From the NCBI GenBank assembly GCA_900315815.1, contig ONAS01000015.1, positions 1-35,552 of the forward strand: a stretch of 35,552 nucleotides of DNA, read 5' to 3'. The notes below the pieces were generated by a model. It did no database searches, had not been told where the DNA came from, and saw nothing but the letters and a program-made list of their open reading frames with translations. Below, piece by piece: positions 1 to 8,800 of the stretch. A program made the translations under genes and the position numbers. Positions within the stretch are counted from its first letter, which is position 1. Each line of letters starts with the position of its first letter. This DNA is from an uncultured Eubacteriales bacterium. GTDB taxonomy: Bacteria; Bacillota; Clostridia; Oscillospirales; Acutalibacteraceae.

Positions 1-1
1 G

Positions 2-3000
2 TCCGGCAGCACGTCGATATTTGACTCGAACGCGGTCAACAATACCTTTATTTCTCTGCTGTCCAATCTGGAGCTGGGCTTATCTCCCCAGAGCGCCGCG
101 AGCCAGAGCATCTCCGATTATGCGGCTCAGCTGGCATACCTGTGCTATCCGTTTAGCCATCAGCAGTATCAGTATGTCCATGCGGTGATGGAACAGCAGA
201 TCATGACGATCCTGCTGGTCGAGATGGCATACAATGAGTTCCTCTATAACCAGGGCGAGTATCTCAAAGAAACCTACCATGATGAAGATGATCCCAACGG
301 TCATTATGCAAAATACCTCGGTTACCAGAAGGATTTCTATAATAAAATGCTCAACGGCATCGTTCCGGGGATCAAAAAGATGCTGGATCACAAGATGAAT
401 GTGAACGGCAACGGAAGCATCAGTCTCTCTTTGAGCGATTATATGAAGCCGGAGGACGCGGTCTCGACTACGCTGAAGATCAATAATTATTCTGGCAGCT
501 TCAACGCAAGATATGACTGGTGCCTGAAGATGTGCGGAGGCGATGAAGATGATGCCGACGACATGTACGACTATTACGAAGACATGGACGATAATATTTC
601 CAACGCAAAATATATCGGCCAATATGTCAAGTTTAAAAAGGTGATGACCCATACCGCTAATGGAAGAAAGGTCTACTATATCCTCGACCCCGATCAGTTC
701 AAGGGTACCGACGCACTTTACGCCAAGAATTTCGATCACAACTGCGTTTTCGGCGGCTGGGGACATGACACCCACACCATATCCTGTGACGCGCACAATC
801 TGATGAAGCAGATGACCGACAATTCCAACAATTTTATCGGCGTCACCGACAAAGACTGCACCGGCTTCAACGATCTGGTGAACTCCAATTATTTCTCTTC
901 GACAGGTTCAACGCTGCAGGGATATCTCGGAGCAAACGCGGAAAGGTATCTTCCCGACAAAACAACCAATCCCTGTTCCGAAAAAGAACCGAAAGATCCC
1001 CATAACTTTGTGCTGACTTCCGTATATCATTATGAAGAAAATGCGTTCAAGACGGAGTATGCGACTTACTCGCTGATCGACTGCAATAAAACCTTCCCTG
1101 ACGAGAAACTTCATGCGGATTACGATATGTATATGAAGAACTACCAGTCTTCAACGAACGAAACGTTCACCGTTATACTCCGCAACGAAAGCAATACCTA
1201 CAAAAGCAATGCGCACGCGGTGATTTCCAATCCTTCTTCGGGCAAAATCGAGCTTTCTGCTGACGACGTGCACTATGACACCAATATTGCTGCCGCAGCA
1301 GGGACTCAGATCACCGTCAGAATGATGGCGTATAAAGACGCGAAGTTTGCTTCGCTCAAAATGATCCGCGACGCCGATCCGTTCAATAACACTTCCGGCG
1401 ACAAGACGGAGACATTGCTTATGGATTCCGACCAGCTCAACAGCCTCACCCCCGACGGCGAAGGCTATATCACGGCGCACTTCACCATGCCGTACTCCGA
1501 TGCGACGTTCCGCCTTGAAATGTACACGACCGCCCGCATCGGTGAGACCGACCACATTTCGGGTAATCTCTACGGCTACGATCCGGTCGCGAAAAAGAAG
1601 GTCTCGGCTCCGCTGATAACCGCCGACAAGGGCACGGAGATCGAGATTCACCTGACTGCAGACGCCGGTTATGAGATCACTGACAGTCTGAGCTTCTATA
1701 ATGATGATACCAATACAAAGGTTGATATCCCTTATGACCACCTCAGCACCATTTCGGGCGGCGCCGGAAGCACAACGACCTATAAATACCGCTTCATCAT
1801 GCCGGAATACAGCGTCAGGATAGAGGCGAGAGCACAGGATAAATCCAAGGCGCAGATCGGCAATCTTGCGTACTGTACCGGTACCATGGGCACCGCCGAT
1901 CTGTATAACATCTACGGTATCGTGGAAGATACCCATGAGACGAGTATCGGCGCCTCAGCGGGAGACAGGCTCGGCGCGATCATCCGTCCTGAAGACGGCT
2001 ACGGTTTAGGGCCGAACTCCGTGACCTTCCGTGACACCGGTTCCGGCGAGGCGCTGGATATCAAATATTCGACCTCCGTCAAAACCGATACAGACGGCAC
2101 CATGCTTTTCTATGTGGTGTTCACAATGCCTCAGAACAGCGTTACCATCGACGTGACCTGCGAGCCGTGCCTCGTCATGAGCATAGACCCCTACACCTTC
2201 GCCTATGACGAAAACAACAACCCCGTTTCCTATATCCGGCTGCTCGACAGCAATTTCCGTGAAACGGACAGCACTTATGTGCAGATACCGTCCAATTCCA
2301 CCTATTACATCTTTTATCTGTACGATGTGGAAGAACATTACCTGAGTCATTTCAAGATGGTCGGTACCCAGACCGGTAAGGTTTATCTTGATCAGGATAT
2401 GTCATGGGATATGGACCGCTGTCACGAGTATCTTGCGGACAATGTCGGCGACATAGGCTTTGCCAACAATCGCGACAAACGAACCAACAAGCACATCAAC
2501 TATGAGGTCTCGATCATGTTCGGCACCAACAGCAACCAGCAGCCGATCTCTGAAAGCATGATGTTCATCCCGACCTTTGCAAATAACGAGAAACCCGAGC
2601 CGACTGAACCCCCGACAGAAGCGCCGACTGAACCGCCGACAGAAGCGCCGGCCAAGTACACTGCGACGCTCAGCAGCTTTGACGGCGGTACACCCACCTT
2701 CACCCTCGGTTCCGTCGCCGTTACCAAAAAGGCAGAGGCGAGCGAAGAGATTCCCTTCTATATCACGGCTTCTCCGGATTATGAGGTCAAAGAGCTGACG
2801 ATCACCGGCACAAGCGGTACGAGCATCACGCCGCAGAAGACTGCCGAGCCGTATCAAGACGGCGAAAATATGATCCATTCTTACAGCTTTACGATGCCGG
2901 CAGAGAATGTAGTCATCAAAGGTAAACTGGGTCCGAAAGCAGTGCCGACCGAGCCTCCCACAGAAGCGCCCCGCTACTTCGCAGTCCCCGATAATACACA

Positions 3001-4996
3001 GTTCATCCGTGACGGTCACGGTGAAGAGATCGCGTATATCGAACTCAAAGATCCTGAAACAAATGACTATACCGAGGAACGGATCTGGTTTGCATCAGAT
3101 ACGAACACGATCGAAGGCAGATTCGTGTATAACGACGAATATTGTCCGTCGCATCTGAAGGTCGTCGGCAAAGAGACCGGCACGGTATATTATGATAACG
3201 ATAAGAGCGAGGATGCAAACACCTTCGTTTGCATGACCTCCGATTTAGCACCCTACGGCGAGAACCTCACGGTGATCCCGACCTTCAAGAAAGCGAAGCA
3301 GCCGACTGAGCCTCCCACAGAAGCGCCGACAATCGCTCCCACCGAACCTTCCACAGAGCCTCCGACAGAAAAGCCGACCGATCCCGAACCTGTCGAACAC
3401 GGCATCCGCAATTATGACGAGCTGGTAGCTTTCGCTCAGAGCGTTAACAGCGGCGACAACAGCGCCGATGCGTACCTCGAGAACAACATCCTCGTTCCTG
3501 CCGATTCCGAATGGACACAGGGCATCGGTACCGAGGACAACCCCTATTCCGGCACCTTCAACGGCAACGGCTACTGCATCATCGGACTGAAGATCAACAG
3601 CGAAACATACGGCGGTCTCTTTGCGTATGTCGGAGAAAAGGGCGTCGTCAAGGATCTTATGGTCTTCGACACCCGCTTCAAGAGTGATTCTGAATATGCC
3701 GCCGGTATCGCCGTGAAGAACGAAGGCACCATCGATCACTGCATCAGCGGCATCAATGTGCTCGGCAAAACGAGGATCACCCTGCCCACCGGCAAGAAGA
3801 TCAACCCTGCCGACTATAATTCCGTGATCAGGGGCGACGTCAGCGGCGGCATCGCCGCCATCAATAAGGGCACGATCACCGGCTGCCGCAACGGTTCCGT
3901 TGTGACCGGCGTCAACTGCGGCGGTATCGCGTGTGAAAACAGCGGCAGTATCTACGGCAGCACCAACAACGGCGCGATCGGCACCGATACGGCCGATTGT
4001 CAGGGTGCGGGCGGCATCGCCTATCTGAACAGCGGCAGCATCGCCAGCTCCTACAACTCCGGCAAGATCCACTGCGGCGACGCCAAGAAGAAGGGCATGA
4101 TCACGGCGATCAGCGGCTCGGATGACGTCAACGACGTATTCTTCAGCAATGTCAACAGCATCCCGCCGATCGGCGATCAGCCGGATCAGAAGCCTCTGAA
4201 TGATTCCAACAAGCTTGTTGATAACCCCGATATGCTGACGCCCTCCTTTGTCGAGACCCTCGCCGCCGTCACGGACGAAACGGTCACATGGGTACAGACA
4301 AAATACGGCGATACCTACTTCAACCAGGGCTATCCCACCATCAGGGGCAGATTCCTTGAGCAGAATACCCAGTACCTGACCAAGGAGATCACGATCACCG
4401 GCGCGATGCATTCCTCGCTGAAGGCTTCGGCGGCGGCGCTCGATACCGAAAGCGACGAATACAAGGCGCTCAGCGCCTCCGCGGACGGAGAGATCCTCTC
4501 CGCTTACTCCGTCGCGACGACCGACGCAAACGGCAAATATGTTCCTGCCGAGCTGTGGATCTCCGGCAGTGTCCGGCTCACTGTCCCGATCGATAACGGA
4601 CCCGCATCCACGGGCGCGGACGGCGATACGCAGAGCGGCAGCGCCGGTGACGTCGTTCTGGCGGTACTTGACGATGAGGGCGAGGTCGCGATCGTCACAC
4701 CCGACAGCACCGCTGACGGCAAGGCTGTCTTTACCCTCGCGGCTCCGAAGAACTTCGCGGTAGTAATGCGTTCGGCGATCCTTTACGGCGATACCGATCT
4801 CGACGGCAGCGTCACGATCGTTGACGCGACGTTGATCCAGCGTTATCTTGCCAATCTCGACACGCTTTCCGACAGACAGAAGCTGGTCGCGGACGTTGAC
4901 GGAGACGGCGACGTCACCATCATCGACGCGTCCCTGATCCAGAGAAAGCTCGCGGGCATCATCAAGGTGTTCCCCGCTGAAGAGAGCAAGGGATGA
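2..4996 (+). CDS. Large secreted dockerin protein, 5' end outside the window
   Basis: The frame is open from base 2 with no start or signal peptide, so the N-terminus lies upstream; 1664 residues are visible. An unrecognised N-terminal third is followed by beta-rich repeats that end in 'FTMP...VxI' phrases, like divergent InlB-type B repeats. Thr/Pro linkers of the PTEPPTEAP type lie near bases 2592-2652, 2943-2970 and 3301-3390. A GLUG-like stretch (GTITGCRNGSVVTG, GGIACENSGSIYGSTNNG) spans about 3540-4100. The C-terminus carries two calcium-binding dockerin repeats, [20 protein letters not shown] and DVDGDGDVTIIDASLIQRKL, at about 4789-4965. Dockerins bind cohesins on scaffoldins, so the protein is probably anchored in a surface complex. 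No catalytic domain was recognised; adhesion or a structural role is inference. Confidence 0.85.
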   Translation, partial: SGSTSIFDSNAVNNTFISLLSNLELGLSPQSAASQSISDYAAQLAYLCYPFSHQQYQYVHAVMEQQIMTILLVEMAYNEFLYNQGEYLKETYHDEDDPNGHYAKYLGYQKDFYNKMLNGIVPGIKKMLDHKMNVNGNGSISLSLSDYMKPEDAVSTTLKINNYSGSFNARYDWCLKMCGGDEDDADDMYDYYEDMDDNISNAKYIGQYVKFKKVMTHTANGRKVYYILDPDQFKGTDALYAKNFDHNCVFGGWGHDTHTISCDAHNLMKQMTDNSNNFIGVTDKDCTGFNDLVNSNYFSSTGSTLQGYLGANAERYLPDKTTNPCSEKEPKDPHNFVLTSVYHYEENAFKTEYATYSLIDCNKTFPDEKLHADYDMYMKNYQSSTNETFTVILRNESNTYKSNAHAVISNPSSGKIELSADDVHYDTNIAAAAGTQITVRMMAYKDAKFASLKMIRDADPFNNTSGDKTETLLMDSDQLNSLTPDGEGYITAHFTMPYSDATFRLEMYTTARIGETDHISGNLYGYDPVAKKKVSAPLITADKGTEIEIHLTADAGYEITDSLSFYNDDTNTKVDIPYDHLSTISGGAGSTTTYKYRFIMPEYSVRIEARAQDKSKAQIGNLAYCTGTMGTADLYNIYGIVEDTHETSIGASAGDRLGAIIRPEDGYGLGPNSVTFRDTGSGEALDIKYSTSVKTDTDGTMLFYVVFTMPQNSVTIDVTCEPCLVMSIDPYTFAYDENNNPVSYIRLLDSNFRETDSTYVQIPSNSTYYIFYLYDVEEHYLSHFKMVGTQTGKVYLDQDMSWDMDRCHEYLADNVGDIGFANNRDKRTNKHINYEVSIMFGTNSNQQPISESMMFIPTFANNEKPEPTEPPTEAPTEPPTEAPAKYTATLSSFDGGTPTFTLGSVAVTKKAEASEEIPFYITASPDYEVKELTITGTSGTSITPQKTAEPYQDGENMIHSYSFTMPAENVVIKGKLGPKAVPTEPPTEAPRYFAVPDNTQFIRDGHGEEIAYIELKDPETNDYTEERIWFASDTNTIEGRFVYNDEYCPSHLKVVGKETGTVYYDNDKSEDANTFVCMTSDLAPYGENLTVIPTFKKAKQPTEPPTEAPTIAPTEPSTEPPTEKPTDPEPVEHGIRNYDELVAFAQSVNSGDNSADAYLENNILVPADSEWTQGIGTEDNPYSGTFNGNGYCIIGLKINSETYGGLFAYVGEKGVVKDLMVFDTRFKSDSEYAAGIAVKNEGTIDHCISGINVLGKTRITLPTGKKINPADYNSVIRGDVSGGIAAINKGTITGCRNGSVVTGVNCGGIACENSGSIYGSTNNGAIGTDTADCQGAGGIAYLNSGSIASSYNSGKIHCGDAKKKGMITAISGSDDVNDVFFSNVNSIPPIGDQPDQKPLNDSNKLVDNPDMLTPSFVETLAAVTDETVTWVQTKYGDTYFNQGYPTIRGRFLEQNTQYLTKEITITGAMHSSLKASAAALDTESDEYKALSASADGEILSAYSVATTDANGKYVPAELWISGSVRLTVPIDNGPASTGADGDTQSGSAGDVVLAVLDDEGEVAIVTPDSTADGKAVFTLAAPKNFAVVMRSAILYGDTDLDGSVTIVDATLIQRYLANLDTLSDRQKLVADVDGDGDVTIIDASLIQRKLAGIIKVFPAEESKG

Positions 4997-5161
4997 AAAA
5001 TAACGTGAAAAACAAGTCTCTTTGACAGCGCTGATAAAAGACATATATAACAAAAAACGAAAGAAAGCAAAAAATGATTCACCCTAATCCTCGCTGTTTA
5101 TCGGCGAAGATCAATGGGGAAAATATGTATAGTTGAAAAACAAATATGCTGATTTGAAAGT

Positions 5162-5194
5162 AAAAAGACAGGACACACAATGTCCTGTCTTTTT
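5162..5194. terminator. Bidirectional terminator-type hairpin, repeat copy 1
   Basis: A perfect 14-bp stem, AAAAAGACAGGACA / TGTCCTGTCTTTTT, encloses the 5-base loop CACAA. T runs end both strands, so it can terminate either way. On the plus strand it lies 166 bases after the dockerin stop and could end that transcript. The bases after it, AAATGGTGGAGATAAGC, match the 3' tail of the tRNA-like unit at 5435. Confidence 0.65.
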
Positions 5195-5291
5195 AAATGG
5201 TGGAGATAAGCTGTGTTTCATCAGGAGGAAATCGGATACCCCGTCTTGGGAGCGCCCGGCGAGCGACAGACGCTCTATCTACGCTCTCGAT

Positions 5292-5316
5292 AAAAATGCC
5301 ATGCTATGGCATTTTT
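5292..5316. repeat. Perfect 11-bp inverted repeat
   Basis: AAAAATGCCAT and ATGGCATTTTT are separated by the loop GCT. The symmetric A/T ends allow a bidirectional terminator. It sits between the two copies of the 5162/5393 hairpin unit, in sequence with no gene. Confidence 0.5.
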
Positions 5317-5392
5317 GCCTACGGATTGCGCTGACGCGCATCCTTGGCACACTCGCCTTCGAATCCGCTTATCTCTCACTACGGGTCAAATC

Positions 5393-5430
5393 AAAAAGAC
5401 AGGACATCCAGATGGATGTCCTGTCTTTTT
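5393..5430. terminator. Bidirectional terminator-type hairpin, repeat copy 2
   Basis: A perfect stem of up to 18 bp, AAAAAGACAGGACATCCA / TGGATGTCCTGTCTTTTT, is the same family as the hairpin at 5162. On the minus strand it directly follows the tRNA-Ala tail at 5435-5493 and would be its terminator. Confidence 0.65.
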
Positions 5431-5434
5431 GAAA

Positions 5435-5493
5435 TGGTGGAGATAAGCGGATTCGAACCGCTGACCTCTTGAATGCGAACCAAGCGCTCTCCC
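5435..5493 (-). pseudogene. tRNA-Ala(CGC)-like 3' portion, 5' part degenerate
   Basis: Read on the minus strand, the segment has D-loop GGGA and GAGC, an anticodon arm CTTGG-TTCGCAT-TCAAG (anticodon CGC, Ala), the variable loop AGGTC, a T arm AGCGG-TTCGAAT-CCGCT and TATCTCC-A-CCA. The CCA is encoded. A partner acceptor strand (GGAGATA) and a D-stem GCTC should lie at about 5494-5511, but the bases there do not pair. I read it as a tRNA whose 5' half was lost or replaced, or a copied tRNA tail such as an integration scar. A poorly folding functional tRNA is less likely. Confidence 0.5.
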
Positions 5494-5666
5494 GACAGGC
5501 ACGGTTACACTCTTCAAAAAGTAAAAGGGAATAATAGTTGAGTTTAATCTATCAAAATGATACTGAGAGATATATTGGTATAGCGGTATAAAAATGTCTA
5601 TCTTTTTCGGGAGCATCAAAGTATACCTGAAAATCAATGATGATAATAATATTGTGTCAACACGCA

Positions 5667-5695
5667 TTGCGTTCAAGTTATGATTCTGATATAAT
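5667..5695 (+). promoter_or_regulatory. Likely sigma-A promoter of the NRPS operon
   Basis: A -35 box TTGCGT (5667-5672), a 17-base spacer and a perfect -10 TATAAT (5690-5695) predict a start near 5702. The transcript would begin just before the ribosome site of the leader ORF at 5722. A short inverted repeat, TGACCAT (5717-5723) / ATGGTCA (5734-5740), covers the start codon of that leader ORF and could hide it. Confidence 0.6.
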
Positions 5696-5721
5696 TTTGC
5701 TAGGACCTTGGAGTTTTGACC

Positions 5722-5814
5722 ATGAAACAGAAGATGGTCACATACAATCGCACTTCATGCATATGCCGCCCTAAAAGAATTGTGAAATCAATCATCAGGA
5801 GGAAAACATCATGA
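5722..5814 (+). CDS. Possible 30-codon basic leader ORF upstream of the NRPS
   Basis: ATG at 5722 is preceded by GGAG with an 8-base gap. The 30-residue product starts MKQKMVTYN and ends RRKTS, and is rich in Lys and Arg with two Cys. Its stop TGA overlaps the NRPS start as ATGA, the arrangement used for translational coupling. The NRPS ribosome site AGGAGG lies inside its last codons. It has no recognisable family. It may be a coupling or leader peptide or a small peptide in its own right; a chance ORF is also possible at this length. Confidence 0.35.
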   Translation: MKQKMVTYNRTSCICRPKRIVKSIIRRKTS

Positions 5815-8800
5815 GCTTACTTACATCAACCCTTAAAAAGGTATTTGAAAAGCACCGCGGCAAGGTGCTGCTCACCGAGAACTATTCCGGGCGCAGTGTA
5901 ACAGGAGCGCAGCTTTTGGAGCTGAGCGGAAAAATCGCAGCCGCTTTGATACACAAGGGCGTAGAAAAGGGTTCTTTTGTTCCGATCATCCTGCCGCGCT
6001 GCATTGATTATATTGCTGCTGAGATCGGCGTACTGAGAGCGGGCTGCGGTTACGCGCCTGTTTTGCCCGAGTATCCGCAGGAGCGCGTTGATTATATCAA
6101 GAACGACTGTCAGGCTCCTGCTGTCATTGACGAAGCCTTTATCCGCTTTGCCATGACGCTTGACCCTCTGACCGAGGATGTCGAAACCGGCGAGGACGAC
6201 GTTTCTCTGCTTATCTATACATCCGGCTCCACAGGCAATCCCAAGGGCGTTATCCATACCCACCGCTCCTTTTATGAGACTCTGGACAGGGACCAGTGCA
6301 TCTTCGCCATGAATGAGGATGACAAAACGCTGGGGCTTGTCAGCTTCAGCTTTGCGTGGTCTGTCGCGGAAGTCTACGATACGCTGATCGTCGGCGCTCA
6401 GCTCATTATTCTGAACATCGAAGAGCGAAAGGACCTGAAGTACGTCAGGAATGCCATACGTGAAAACGGCGTCACCGTACTGTATATCAACCCCAATATG
6501 CTCAAGCGGCTCGATTTGTATGATTCTACCCTCAGGGCGGTAAAGACAGCGGGTGAAAGACTGGCTGATTTCTATACGGACGAATATCAGATCGTCAATA
6601 TCTACGGCACATCGGAAACCAATTGCGCTCTGTCGTTCACTCTCGACAGAGCTTATGAGAATACTCCTATCGGCAAAGCGAGCCTCAACACCCGCGTCGT
6701 TCTGCTGGATGAGAACGGCAGGGGAGTGTCTCAGGGACAGGAGGGCGAGATCTGCATATGCGGATATCTCGCAAAGGGCTATCTGAACCTCCCCGAGCAG
6801 ACGGCGAAGGTCTTTGAGAAGGATCCCTTCTCGGATGACGGGAGCAGAGTCCTCTATCATACCGGCGATATGGGAAGGATGCTCCCCGACGGCAGCGTTC
6901 TCTATATCAACCGCAAGGACTGGATGGTAAAGATCAACGGTCAGCGTGTGGAGACCGGAGAGATCGAGGTCAGGATCGTCACCGATCATTCCGATGTCGA
7001 AACAGCCGTAGTAAAGGCGTTTGAAAACGAATACGGTCTGACATATCTTGCGGCATATTATAAGGTCAATGCCGGGGCGTCCGTCACGGCGGAACAGATC
7101 GAAGCGTCCCTCAGGCAAAGGCTGCCCGACTACATGATCCCGCGTTTCTTTACGCAGGTAGAAGCCTTTCCGCTGAACCCCAACGGCAAGATCGACCGCA
7201 AGGCGATCCTTCCGCCAATGGCGGCGTCGTTCAAGGAAGAGTATGTCGCCCCCGTGACTGAGAATGAAAGACTGCTCTGCGCCGCTTTTGAGAAGCTGCT
7301 GAAATGCGGACAGGTCGGCGTCAACGATAACTTCTTCTCGCTGGGAGGCGATTCACTGTTGGCGATGAGCCTGCAGGCGGAGCCCGGCTTATCCGCGCTT
7401 TCATCAGAGATGATCTTTGCCGGAAAGACTCCCGCAAAGATCGCCGCAAGGCTGGAACAGGCAGAGACTTCCGAGGGACATGACAGATCTGCGCTGACCG
7501 AGTATCCTCTCAGCCCCTATGAAACAGGGATGTATCTTGAGCATAAGCTCGACCCGGACTCCAAGATGTATAATCTCATCGGTTATTATGAGGTCCGCGG
7601 CGCTTCTTCCGGGCAGATCAAGGCCGCCGTCGAAGAGATCTTCCGCAGTCATGAGGCTTTCCACTCGGTCTATCGCGAGAGGGACGGGGCGCTGCTGAGA
7701 GTATTGACGGATGAGATGCCTTCGGTCGCCGTTCGGCAGATAGATGATATCAGCGCTGTCCGTGAGCTGGCAGAGAAGCTCGACAAGCCCTATGATCTGT
7801 CGGGCGGTATCCCCGTGAGTGCTGTGATATATACTGACGGGCTGAGCTGTGTGCTGGCGCTGTTCTACCATCACATCATGTTCGACGGCGGCAGCGATGT
7901 GCTGTTCGGCAAAGAGCTTTTCGCGAGACTTTCGGGCAAAACGCCTGTTACCGATAACTTTGATCTGAGCGGCGCTTCACAAACGGATAAAGAGCCCGAA
8001 TACCGCAGGGGCTTTGAAAAGTATCAAGAGATGTTCGCGGACGGCGTGCCTGTCACCGAGCTCCCGCTTAAGGCGGCGCGTCCCAAGGTGCATCCCGAGT
8101 CCGACACAGACCGTCACTTTGTCATCGGCGGCGACCTGCTGCAAGGCTTGAAGCAAGCGGCCCGTCAAAGATCGGCGAGCCTGTTTGCCATGCTGTTGTC
8201 GGCATATTCCATGACGGCAGCAAAGTATACCGCCTCTGAGGATATTGTTATCAGCGTGCCTGTCAATACGCGCGACGGCCGTACCCGCAATACCATCGGT
8301 ATGTTTGTCAACACGGCTCTCCTGCGCCTGCGTCCCGTCCGCACCAAGTCGACGGACGAATATATACTCGAGGTACAGAAAGCTGTTTCAGATTACGTCA
8401 ATGAGAACAGATGTCCGTTCGACCGCCTTGTAGCGGCGTTCGCCGACGGCAGGGATGCTTCACGCAGCCTGCTGGCCGATCTGGGCGTCAACTATGTTCC
8501 CCTGCAGACCTCATATGATGAGGACGGCATTACCCTCAACACCTCATACCGCCTGCAGCCCTCCGGCAAGGATATCAACCTTGTCATGCAGGTAAAGGAT
8601 CAGCATATTGACTGCTATCTGCAGTATTCATCCGTCCTGTTCGAAGACACCGTGATCGACAACTTCATCGATCAGTTCATTACCACGGCAGAAAAACTGT
8701 GCGAGGATCAGACCGACACGGTGCGTCAGGCACTCGCTCTGCCCTTCCTGCAGCAGAGAGCGCTGAAGGCTTACTCGGCTGTCGCAAAAGCAGAGATACC

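Larger units (their letters stand above)
4997..5666. other. Intergenic region with repeats and no credible gene
   Basis: Between the dockerin gene and the NRPS promoter I see no gene with a ribosome site or recognisable protein. The stretch holds two copies of one hairpin unit (5162-5211 and 5393-5447), a small hairpin (5292-5316) and a degenerate tRNA-Ala tail on the minus strand. Open frames here only run through these repeats. Bases 5500-5666 are AT-rich and appear empty. Confidence 0.7.

Noticed and set aside
2592-3390. CRISPR-like or tandem DNA repeat
   Set aside because: The repeats are in-frame PTEPPTEAP codons of protein linkers, with irregular spacing and no spacers.
3245-5053. 602-residue minus-strand open frame
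   Set aside because: It is antisense to the dockerin protein at 2-4996. Its composition reflects the reverse complement of GAC/GGC-rich codons and it shows no domain.
5133-5432. 99-residue plus-strand ORF in the intergenic region
   Set aside because: It reads straight through both hairpin repeats and the tRNA-like tails, so the frame is a by-product of the repeats.
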